Positions 10,885 through 22,800 of a stretch of DNA of 64,000 bases are shown here, one piece after another. Below the pieces are notes generated by a model. That model saw only the letters and a program-made list of their open reading frames with translations, made no database searches and was not told the origin of the DNA. A program made the position numbers and the translations under genes. Origin of the DNA: Lentinus brumalis. Lineage: Eukaryota > Basidiomycota > Agaricomycetes > Polyporales > Polyporaceae. Positions within the stretch are counted from its first letter, which is position 1. Each line of letters opens with the position of its first letter. Location: assembly GCA_001792895.1 (NCBI GenBank), contig MARA01000008.1, positions 310,001 to 374,000 on the forward strand, read 5' to 3'.

Positions 10885-13800
10885 ATGCCAGCTGGAGTCG
10901 ACATTGCCTATGGCGAGAACACGCAGATTGTCGCCCGCCCAATTGAGCCCAAGCAGCGCAGCTCAGGCACCTCTCTCACCCCTGAGCAGCGCAAGAAGGC
11001 TGCAGCTGAGCGTCGCGCCCGCGACGACGCCGTCTGGGAGAAGGTTGATGGATGGATGAAGTACACACGGGCGGAGGCGCGGTCGCTGTCAGAGACGTAC
11101 GGCAGAAGTGAGCAGTATTACCTCAATCTCATGTTCGCCGGCGGGCCCAAGCTCGCGGACGCGCCGCGTAAGTCGAACGGATACAATGCGTGGCTTCACC
11201 ACCTGGCCGAGATGAATCAAGGTATGTCCAATAACCTACTCGTAGTCACACGAATCACTCATTGAAAATGTTTCGGATAGACGGCGCCGATGTCGTCGAG
11301 CTCGCGAAGGAGAACATCGAGGACTATCACAACCTCTCGCGCGCGGAGAAGGAAGAGCTCCGGAAGGCCCTCGACGAGCACAAGAAATCGCAAACCCACG
11401 GTCTTCGGCTGACGCAGAAGGGTCGCACGAAGGACGTGAGCCACACATGCCAGAAGATCGAAGACTTGGTGAGTCTTCGAAGTCATTCCGACTGTCCCCC
11501 AGGAAACCGAGCCCGTCTTCAGATCACTGGCGCACAGGGCCGCTGTGGTGTGGATGGATTCTATTGCATCTTCCGCAACACCGGTGACTACTCGATGAAG
11601 CCGCGCTGGTGGTTCAGTAACCAGGCTATCGACGAGTATCTACGCGCATCCGTCCGCAAGTTCGAGCCTGAGAAGATCGGGGTTCTCGCCGAGGCGTTCG
11701 CCATCTCAGGTGCCAACTACTTCTGTAAGTGCGAGTCATTGTCAGTTTTGGTAAGCGATCTAACGAACTTTGGATAGCGTACCTGAAAAACCCACAGGAG
11801 AAGGCAATGTACTTGAAGGGCGAGATCAGGGACTACATCCTTGAAGGTCTCCGTAAGTACTTATCATGCTGATATTCCAGCAGCTGTTGTAGGAATGATA
11901 CATCACGAAGAGGTGGTTCCCTGCGCGCATTATACATCAGCTGCAGGCTGTTTCTGTGATATATCACGGTCCTCCTGGCGCTATGGGGGCGGCATTGGGG
12001 GCCCGTTCGGCATCACGGCAGCCTTCCTAATCGAGCAGGAATGACTGGATTTCTCTGCAGATACTCTGGCCGTTGCTATATTGGGAGATTCTGGCATTGC
12101 CGCGCGTATACCAACCCAATTGGGCCATACTGAACGTCGCGCCGACAGGCTGACTAATCACATCCATTTCGGGACAGTTGAGGGGTCGCTGGGTATCACG
12201 CTTTGCCTTCACTGGATAATTGTTGCTCTAGCCGTTGCTATTCTGCATTGTTGCGCGTGTACCAACCCAATTGGGCAGCCCATACTGAACGTCGCGCAGA
12301 CAGGCTGACTAATCATCTCCGTTTCGGGACAGTTGAGCGGTAGCTGGGTGTCGCGCTTCGCCTTCACTCTCTCTGGATTATTGTTTGCGCTGCATGAGTA
12401 TAGGGTATTCTCTGATATAGTTACCATGTGTCACTTTGTGCAAAATGTTGCCACTTACAGGCTTGGATCAGGTACTTTGCGGAACATGATAGCGTAAGCT
12501 CGTGGATGAACTCTGATTGTATATGTACAAAGATCATCTACAAGGACACAGGATACCCAACGCGTCGCGTCGCGACACGCCGTAGTACACTGCCGCTACT
12601 TTCTTCGAGCTCGTTCCTCCGAGCTACATAATTCCTCCGAGCTACTTAATCCCTCCGAGCGCGCTAATCCCTCCGCGCGCGCTTCAAGGCGGGCTGTTCC
12701 GAACGCACGTCCGACCCCCCCTTGCGCTTCCTGTGTCAGAGAGGTTAGGATTCGTGATTGCGCGGCTATGCGGAATGCTTACTTGGTTGGAGCCTCCACT
12801 TTCGACTGGACCATCTGGCTCAGGACCCATGCAACATCGCGAACTGCAGCGTCCCAGTCGCTCCTCAATGGCTCTGTTGCAATCCCGTGCCACCAGACAA
12901 GAGACAGGAGCACAAGGAGCATCCCGTTCTGTCCAGGCTGTACAAGATCATCCCATGGGCCATCTCCGGTAGCGAGAGGACGACCTGCGTCGTCGGTCGC
13001 ACGCCAGTCAGGTTGCAGGCTACTCCACCATGCCCACCAAGAGGCGGCATACTCCTCGACAGGCGGTAGCTTCGGAACCCTCGCATGAACACGGCGGTCT
13101 AACCGCATCCAGTCGCCGATCGCGGTCGGACGCAGCTGGGCACGGTACCCCTTCGTAGACTTCTCCCAGCCATACCCACTTTCAAGCATCGTCCAGAGAT
13201 GTACGGCGCGGGCGAAGTCGGCGCTGTACAGCTGCTCGGTGAAGTGCGTGAACGCGTTCTTCCCCAGGCCGGCCACCCGGCTGTGTTCGTTGTCGCGAGG
13301 GTCTCCGGGTCGAAGGTGACCTCCACCTCCGTATGCATGGCGCCGCCTGAGTTGGAGGCTTGTGGCTGCACCAGATTGGCTGTGGACGGGCGGGATGTGA
13401 TGGAGCCTTGCGCTTCGTGCACCGATGACTCGGAGTCTCCGCGCGCGGTGGGAATCTGCGCTGCGTCCCGCACAGGGGATCCTTCTGGCGAGGGTGGTGT
13501 AGCTGTGCTGGGACCGGGAGCGATAGAGGAGCCTGCTTCAGGAGCGGCGGCGGCAGTCGCTGGCTGGGGCGGGGGCGCCTCCGACGTGAGCGCCGCGGGC
13601 GCCTTGGAAGCGCTTCGCTCGCTGGGTACAGGAGACCCCGAAGGCGAGTGCGAAGGCGAGGGAGCCGCAGTCTCCGCACCCTTGTTGAGCCGTGCTGACC
13701 TACGCCCCGGGGCTGTGACGAGCTTCTGTGCTGAGGCAGCGGACTTCTTCTTAGGCTTCTTGGCAGCCTGCTTCTTGGGAGCGAGGAAGTCCGCGTCGAC

Positions 13801-16800
13801 ACCGAGTGAATGCAAAACCTCGTCATTCGCCGCCCGCGTATTCAAGCACTCTATGTCGTATTCAGTGCTGTTTCGGTGTAGCCACAGGAAGAGACGGCGC
13901 TCGTTCTCCGCCATCGCGTCGAGCTTCCTGACCATAGCTTCATTGAAGCCAAGCTCGTCGGCAGATGGTACCTCGACGCCGGCGGGGAGTGAGGTGCATA
14001 GCTGCTCCTCGTCCTCGCCCTCGCCGTCGTTATCGTCGTCGTCCTCGTGGTCGTCGTCCCCGTCGTCCTCGTCGTCCTCGTCGTCCTCGTCGTCCTCGTC
14101 GTCCTCGTCCTCGGTCTCGGTCTCGGTCTCGAAGACGTTCTCCTCGGCCGAGGTGCTGGCTCTCTTTCTAGCAGCTTTCTGCGAGGTCTTCTTCTTGGGA
14201 GCTGGCGCCACAGCGCCACCCAGGTTTGCAGTAGGCGGCGTGAGCGCAGGCGCAGAGGGGGCAGAATCGTCCATGCCGGTTGAAAGCTCGATCGGAGCGG
14301 AGGAGCCTGCCCGCGACGTCGCGCTACCACCCGCAAGATGTTCCTGCCGGTCTTGCCATTCTGCGCAGAGTACATGTCAGATGTGGGTGCTAGTAGCTTG
14401 AACGAAACAAAGTACGTACCCGGCGTCATCATGAGGAAGCGGCCCAAAGAAGGCATGATCGTCTCTGAAAAGACGGCGTGCTCTACGGCATGCCAAGTCC
14501 GACCGCCTGGTGCCTTGCCTGCTTGGACGCTGTAGTGCTCACAGGTCAGATATCAGAGCTAGGCGGAGAATATGGAGTGCACGTACACTTTGAGGTCGAA
14601 GTCCTTTTCACCGCCTTTGAGAGGCACTCCCGCTATCAGCTCGAGATAGTACCCGGTTCGCTGCCGCAGGATCTCAAGAAGAGGCTGCGCGACCAGGACA
14701 AAGTTTTTTCGTGCCCTTCAGAACAATCAGGACGTGTTACGTGGACTAAATGACAGGTGTACTCACCTCTCTTTCTCCTCCTCGTCCTCGGAGGCTGGCG
14801 GCAGCGTCGCAGCGTTGTGCTTTGCAATATCGTCCTTGTGCATCGCGTCCACTTCTTGTTGCAACGCCGTCCGATACTCGTCGTCCTCCTTGTCGAGCAG
14901 CTCGCGCGCAATGGCGGCTCGAAAGTTCAGCCGGTTGTCGTCGGGGAGGTTCGCGGCCGGCCACCGCTCTTCATAGAGGTCATTGATCTCCTGCGACTTC
15001 TTCGACATGTAAAGCTGCCACGGGGCCAGCTTTCGGGGGTTGGGGCGTCCTTCACCTGCTCGAACAGCTTGTCGACCAGCCCTGTCCACGGATTGTTCTC
15101 CTTGCGAGCCGCCGCTGTCGCACGGTATCGCATGTGGGCCTTCAGCCGCTGTGTAGGTGCGTCAACAGTAAGCTCAACGAGAACCGTTTCGTTACTCACA
15201 TTTTGGGTTGTTTTGATGATCAGGCTCTTCTGTGCAAGGATCTCCTCTGTCTCCTTCGGAGGCGGGGGAAAGGTGGGATCGGGGTCGCGGTCGAGCGGGA
15301 GGTTCCATTGAAATTCGCGCCACCACGCGCCAAAGAAAGCCTCCCAGAACTTCGCTTGAATTTTCCGCGGGCCCCCTTTGACGAGGAGAAATTCGGGGAA
15401 GTGCTCGTCTATGACTTCGGCGCGCCTGCCGTGGAAATTTCCCTGGCACCCAGCTTTCCCGCCCTTCTTCGGCGCGTTCTCCTTGTGGCGATTTCGCGCC
15501 GCGTTCGAGGAGGTGTCAGCAGTCTTGGAAGTCGGCATAGTCGGGGAGAGAAATTTGATGTCAAGCCGTAGCCAGGCGATTCACGGCAGAGTCTGTGGTA
15601 AACAGGGACGCGTCGAAGTCTCCGAGTCACGCAACGCGACAGGTCACACCATGTTACCCCGTGTGACCCACGTGGTTATCTTGACAGGTTCGCTCGCAAG
15701 AGATGCTTATCTCTTGCCATCTCCTCCCCCTGGCTCGAGATGCCCCTCTCCGACGAACTCATCCGCGACTACGACGAGCTTGCCGTCTCCCTCGGGCCAA
15801 CTCCCAAGTTCAACTGCGACGGCCTCATCATCCCCGTTGGAAGGCCAGAAGGAAAAGGCTCTGGCGTATACGGCGTATACGTTGGCAGAGGCATCGGGTT
15901 CTATTATAATTGGTACGTCGTCATACATTCTTATCCTCGCAATACGCTGAGATGTTCATCTGAAGGGGTCTCTGCTGGGCTATGGTCGGCGGGTTCCCCG
16001 GAGGGTGCTACAAGAAGTACGGAAGCCTGGAAGAGGCTCGTATGGCTTGGGAGCAGGGACCGGTCGAGTTGAGGGGCAAGTGGCGTCCTCCAGCTCCTCG
16101 CCCGCCGCAGCGAACACCCGGGTTCGAAGTCGACGAGAATGAGATGTACGTCGTCACGGCTCCGGCGTCGAACACTGCACCTCCGTCCCGCGCCCCTCCG
16201 CTGCCGAGGGAGGTGGAGGTGAGACCGCCCTCTCCGCTTCAACTCCGCATCCCGTCTCTTGTGGCGGCAGCAGATTTTCCAGACGAGGAAGAGCAGATGT
16301 GGCACGACGCTGCCTGGCCCGAAGTGCGTCGATGCGTCGGCCGCCTCCAGGACCATGAGCCCCTCCCTCCTGTGCTATTATCGCCTACTATCTCCAGCAT
16401 CTCCTCGCTCAGTCTGTCCCCCGCCACCACGCTGACTTCCGGCACGATTTCGCCCGGGTCAATATCTACGCCCGTGATCCCCGTAACCGCCATTTCCCCG
16501 CGGTCCACCCCGAAAGTCAGCACGAGGACGTTGTCGTGTCCTGCGTCTGACAAGTCTCCATTTTTGCGCCCCATACGGAGGCAGGAGTCGGCCGCAGCCA
16601 CCACCCCGCCGGCATCCCCTACCAAGCACACCAGTCGCGCGACCATCGAGTCTTGTCGCCCCCTTTCGAGTTCGCCATCCAAGAAGACGCATAACATCGC
16701 TCGGACGTTCCAGGCGTCGACTGCGAGTGGCCCGGGAGAGGTGCAGGCGAGCACGTCGAGGTACACCTTGGAGCGTTGTGATCCCGTGGCGGTTCCGAAG

Positions 16801-19800
16801 CCCAAGGAGATCTTTGTTGTGGTGCGAGGAGATAAACCTGGGATCTACTTCGATCGGTGCGTTGTCAGTGCTCGCATTCGGTTCCTCTCACCCATGTGTC
16901 CGCAGGAACACCGCGTTCGTCAAGCTTGGGGTCAATCCCGGGATGAAGTTAGCCGTGTTTACGTCGTTGAGCAAGGCGTCGTGGTATTTTGTGCGGTGCT
17001 ACATGGCTGGGAAGGTTGGTGTGCCTGTCGTTGTCATCGCAGATAGTGATGTTGAGTAGAGTACATCACAAACTCATGTATGCCTCCCAATTTGAGCTCC
17101 CTCTGCATGATTCGGACATTGGCGGGCTTGGGCAGGCGAGACATCGCCACAAATCAATTCTCGCTATCGAAATCGTATGTGTCTATCCTGAACTCTATAA
17201 GAGCCATCATGTACTGCACCCTGTAAGCTGCGCGGCTGAGCGGGTCCCAGAATTTCTCGAGCAAACCCCTATCACCGTCGCAGAAGTGCTTGACCTCAGT
17301 CCACATACATGTCTGTATCCTGTCCAGGAGCTCGTCCCCAGCCTGCAGCCATTCCTCCTTATCCTCCATCCACTTCGTGATGTCTACCACACCAGCTATT
17401 TCGCGAGATGCCTCGGCTTGCATGCGGCGGAAGAGAACGTCGCGCGGTTGATCAGAGTAACCCCACTGGATGAGAGCGGTATTTAGCCCATCGAGGGCGT
17501 TGAGCAGGTACACGTCCGCGGTGCGAGGAAGCGGAATCGGCCTCAAAGACCAATATGAGGTTCGAGCTAAGATCGTGGCGCGTAATATATACACATACCT
17601 GTGGCGAAGGATAGGATCCACTCCAGGCGCATGTGCATTCGAGCCCCGCGGGGCAAGGCTGGCATCGACGGACAGCGACGACGGCTCACTGGGCAATCTG
17701 CAGTCCAGTCAAGGAGGGAATGAGGCGGAGAACTCTCGCTGAAATATGAGACTTACTGTGCGGACTCTGCCTGCGCCTTTCTGGCCTTGAGCTTCGTCTG
17801 GTAGCGTTGGTTCCGAGCTCGCCGCAGGAGCTTCGCGCGGTGAATCTTTGCACGTTCCCGCTTCTTCGCTCGCTTCTCAGCCCGCTTCTTATCACCAGTG
17901 TCTGCCGGCTTGTGCGATGCCATGATGGTAGCCGGAGACGTGAGGACTTGAAGAGCGAATGGGGCAGGGGAGGTTGTAGTGATGCAGAGGAGGTTGTGGC
18001 GATATTGCAAGACACAGAATGCTTGCGGGTGAGGAAGCGCTAAGACGTTTTCAGGTTGACGCTAAGACGCTCTGCGAGACATTAAGACGTTCTCAGTGAG
18101 ACGCTAAGACGCCCCGAGTACATACGTTACCTGTTGCCTCGTTGGTATACGTCGCAGTCTTCCTCGTACGACGAAGCATGGATGTACACCTGGCGGCCGG
18201 GGGCCCAAGCCCATAATATACATGTAGTACTCACGAGAACAGAGCGAGTGTCGTAGACTATGCTCAGTTTCACGAAATGCTAAGACCCTGCGCATTCGCT
18301 ACGTCGTCCGCTCTTACGTCACGATCATCCGTTCCGAGTGCTTCCTCGCGGTTATATGTACCTTGAATGACGTTATACCATCTAAGAAGTCACGACAGAG
18401 ACTGGAACAGCTACTGCATTCATACTACACTACGCCACGTTGTCTGTAACTCCTCCCAAGTGCTCAGCAACGCAGTCCCGCGCTTCCAATGCTCCTCACC
18501 AGTCTCCTGCAAGTGTCCATTCTTCGCGCGCAGGTTCTTGAGTGTCTGGAACCCTGCGGCGATCCACCGGAACAAACCGCCAGCTGAGTACTGGGTGAGC
18601 GAGTACCGCGTTTCGCCCTCCTGGATGTCGATATTTGAGTGACTCACGATGGCTGACGGGATGAGAGCGTTGCAGAGGGGGGGGAACTCTATCACCATGC
18701 GAAGCTCCCACAGTACAATATGCCCGCCCCGCTTAGGATTGTAGTTACCGATGGGGGTAATCGAACATAATCCGTACGCAATGTTCAGGTGGTCGGTATG
18801 TTTGACGGTCACGGTGCGCGGCCCAACATTGAAGGTCGCGCACGCAAAGACGTTGTTGTCCCAGGTCCGCTTGAGGCTAGGGTCGCGCGCGGACAGGTCT
18901 GTCAGGACCGAGTCGTAGCACTGATACAGCTTGGGCCCGAAGCGCTGGAGGGATGCTGCACAGGGACGAGCGCGCGACATCAGAACGCGCTTAAGGACTG
19001 GGCCGTAGACGGGGCGTACCATTACCAAAATTGGCAACGCGCTTCACAGCCGGCACATTGACGAGGTCTTGAACCACGGCCTCGTTGCGCTTGCTACCAT
19101 GCACCAAGTTACCGACAACCTGCCAACGTACAACGTCAGTGCATGTCATAGATATGTATGCCGTTCGCTCTCACCACCTGGCCACCACCAAAGGATGCAC
19201 CTACGGGAATCGCGCGCACGTCGTCTCCCCGCCGATTCGGTTCAGCGGGGAAGTGATAGCGTTCGTTCGCTTTCTGGAACTCAGCCTGTAGGTCCTTGTT
19301 GAGTTGCTCGTGGTCCCAAGCCGGCTCGGACGAGAAAGCAGCGACGACGTATGTTCCTGTGTGGTCAAGGATCACGAAGTCCTCTCTGCCATAACACACT
19401 GTGTCAATCAGGGGACCGGAACGATCAACAAGAGGTACGTACAATCCATCCCACTCGTGATAGTCGAACCCCAGCGCCTCAAAGTCGTCCTTCGACCTGG
19501 CGGCGAGTTCGGCCTCTGTTGGCTCAGTCAAGATGCCGACGAACGCGGACTTTGCAACGTGGGGCTGGTCCTGCATCTCGAGCGACATTGGGCTCACGAT
19601 AGGCTCACGGAGCCTCGGTCGAGGATGTGCATCGGGCTCCCTGTTGCTAGCGGGAACCGTGCAAGTTGCACGATCACCGGACAGACTGCATGGGGTTGGC
19701 GGAGAGATCGTGGAGTCGGAAGGCGGGATGACGACGCTGACCGGCGCGGTGGCGGTCCCACTCTTCATCGGCCTATTCATATTGGGGTCTTGTTTCGCGG

Positions 19801-22800
19801 CCCGCTTACGGCGGCGAGTCTCTTTCTTGTGCTTCCGGCGGTGAAACTGCGCCTTGGTGAGGGTGTCGTCGTACTCGACGTTGAGGTCGAGAGGAGCGTC
19901 GGCGGAAGCCTCGTCCAATGGCAGGAAAGATTCCGGCGGCGGAGAGAGCACAGTCGTACTCGCAGGATGTGAGCCAGGGGTCGTGACCGTGGGGTCGTCA
20001 GGGTCGGCGCCAGGGTCGGTGGCTAAAGCCGCGAGCCGCTCGTCTTGCGCTTTCAACGCGACGCGTATGCGGCGGTGTAGGAGAAAGTCGGCAGGAGCAT
20101 GGAGAGGCACTCCTAGCTTCGAGTGCCACGGAGAGAACGGGACTCCCGCTCGCGTCTGTATGGGCAGTTGTCATCCTGAGGCCACGCGTAAGGTTGAAGC
20201 ACCGCCCACCTCGCGAAATACACCGTCCTCTGTCACCAGCACGAGTCGGACAGAGGAGGGATCGTGGCCTATTTGTTAGCGAGCTATCACGGCACTCGAG
20301 CGAGAGAGATGGCGCAAATCCCGCCGCTGCTCTATCCGGACCCCGGGGACGTTGTCGCGCGACGAGAGCGACGGGGTGCGGGAAAGGAGGTGGTACAATT
20401 ACTCACTTGTCTCCTCCATAGAAGCATCCGGTTGCAGAGCCTGAGTCTGGCCCGGGGAGCGCTTTCTTCTGGGGAGCAGGAGAGCGAGAGGCGCGGTTCA
20501 AGTACGATCCGCTGGGCGGCCTTTCCAGAAATGTGACGACCGGGGAAATTTGCTGTGTCCTTCTCCTCCCTGACATCGAAGCTCGCTACTCCGCCTGGCT
20601 GTACTTCTCTGATGGCTGCTGGCAACGCTAAACCCAAACGAACACGGCGCGGCCGCGTCGAGGTCGATCCCGACGCGAGCGAAGAATTCTTCATCTCGGC
20701 ATCCGACGTCATTCGCAATGGCCGCGCCTCCTCGACCCCTGTCCCCGCTGCACAGTCCGTCTCGCTTGAAGAGGCTACCACAGACAGACGAAGAATCCAC
20801 CGCGCGACAGTCCCAGTCCCCACCCCTACACCCATACCCACAACCTCGGGTTCTCCCTCCGACGCCGATTCTTTCTCTCCCGAGTCCCTGCCATACACTG
20901 TCGCCTCTATCCCAGACTGGGATTCGTTTTTCCAGCCAGAGGAGAGTTCACAAGACGACGCGTCCGCTGTCTTGGAGGAGCACGCGCGCAGATATCTTAA
21001 CTCGGTGCGTTCTCCTAAGTACTGCACGCGGTAGGCATGGAACTTATGTTTATTCTCAGGATGTTCCCATGCAGACCTGGGTTCCTGAGCGCGATCAATA
21101 TCTGGAGGAGCTTCTGCGACGCGAAGGACGTGGAGACTACATCGCGGAGAGCTGCGCGCACTGCCCTATAGCCCCTGCCGGCAAGGCTGTCTATCGCTGC
21201 CTTGACTGCTCTCCCGGACCGCTCGCCTGCGGTCCATGCTTGGTCCACCGTCATGCGCATCTACCCTATCATCGCATCGTGGTGCGTACTGTTCATCATC
21301 ATGCTGATACACATGCACCGTGGTTAACGAGGACTTCAGCGCTGGACCGGACAGTCTTTCGAAGCGAGCGCGCTATACGACGCCGGGCTGTCAATCCAAC
21401 TCGGTCATGCTGACGGATCGACGTGTTCCAACCCTGTCGCGGGCCGCAAAGACTTCTGCGCAATCGACGTCAATGGCCGGCATAATTTGCGAATCAACTT
21501 TTGTGGTTGCGATCGCGCAGCGGACGCCGGTAATTTCGTTCAGCAGCTCATGCGTTTCGACCTCTACCCCGCTACCCATGTCGAGCCCAACACCGCGTTC
21601 ACGTTTCGCATGCTCGAACACTACCACGTCCAAAGCTTACAGGGCAAGATATCCATGTTCGACTACTACGAGTCGCTCGAACGCCTCACCGACAATACGG
21701 GTACGCGCAAGCTACAGGACAGATACAAAGCCTTCATGCGAGTAGTTGCCCAGTGGCGACACCTGAAGATGCTCAAACGCGGCGGACGAGCGCACGATCC
21801 GTCTGGGGTCGCAGGTACTCTGCCTGGACAGCTTGCCGTGGGTTGTCCTGCATGTCCTCGTCCTGGGATCAACATCCCCGACAACTGGGACACTATCTCG
21901 GACGACCTTAAGTACGCTTCCCGTTTCTGAATCGATGTGTCACTCTCCTAACATGCTTGCAGGTATCTCTACGTGCTCAGTGTTGCCATCGACGCCTGCT
22001 TCCGCCTCAAGAGGCGCGCGGTCTCGGACGAACATAAGGACCCGATTCTTGGCAGCGGTTGGGGGTATTTCGTAGAGGATACGGGTTACCGGGAGATCTT
22101 GACGCAGTACGCCGAACAAAGAGAGGTACGTCTCATACCTCAATCTCGTCCGGCTCCTCCCCTTATGATGCACCACTGCAAGATGTCTACGTGCTCCGGG
22201 CTCGCAGCGATCGACCACGCCAACACAAAGTATCACAAAGGATATGCTGCTACCGGTGTTGGCGCAGTCATCTGCTCACGCCACGAGTTCATGCTGGCGA
22301 ACGGCGTAGGCGACACGCAGGTTGGGGAAAGGTGAGCGCACTGTCACATCGGTCATCTCTACAGAGCCACGTCTGAGGCAGCAACCATTCAGATACATAA
22401 ATATGGACTATATATTCGTTTCAGCAATGCTCCACCACCTCGTAGTCAACAAACTTATCACGTACGACATCGCTTGCCAATGGTCGAAGGGACTCGTCGA
22501 GCGCATATCCAAGTTCCCCGCCCACATGCAGATCAACCTCCCGGAAGATACGACGTTCTTCGGCATCCCAAAGCTGCATTACCACAGTCACAAGAGCGAG
22601 GGTCATTCTATCTTCTCGCTGAACTACCGCCTCGGCGCGGGACGACTTGACGGGGAGGGCATCGAGCGGCGCTGGTGGTGGATACAACCTATCGCGAACA
22701 GCACCAAGGGAATGGGTCCGGGCGGCCGTCAAGGCATGCTGGAAGATCAGTGGGGGTACGCGAACTGGCGGAAGTTCGTCATGATGCGTGAGTTGGATCG

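Noticed and set aside
11878..11890. CAGCTG-centred target duplication for the inner element
   Set aside because: CAGCTGTTG occurs at both ends in opposite orientation, so it belongs to the inverted repeat. gatattc is the true direct repeat.
14040..14110. GTC/GAC-rich run as a CRISPR-like or regulatory repeat
   Set aside because: It is a trinucleotide run encoding Asp/Glu in the W-rich protein, a common coding microsatellite.
13199..14401. 400-codon plus-strand open frame
   Set aside because: It is the opposite-strand shadow of the acidic and Ser/Pro-rich part of the W-rich gene; long serine runs come from reading GAC/GAG repeats backwards.
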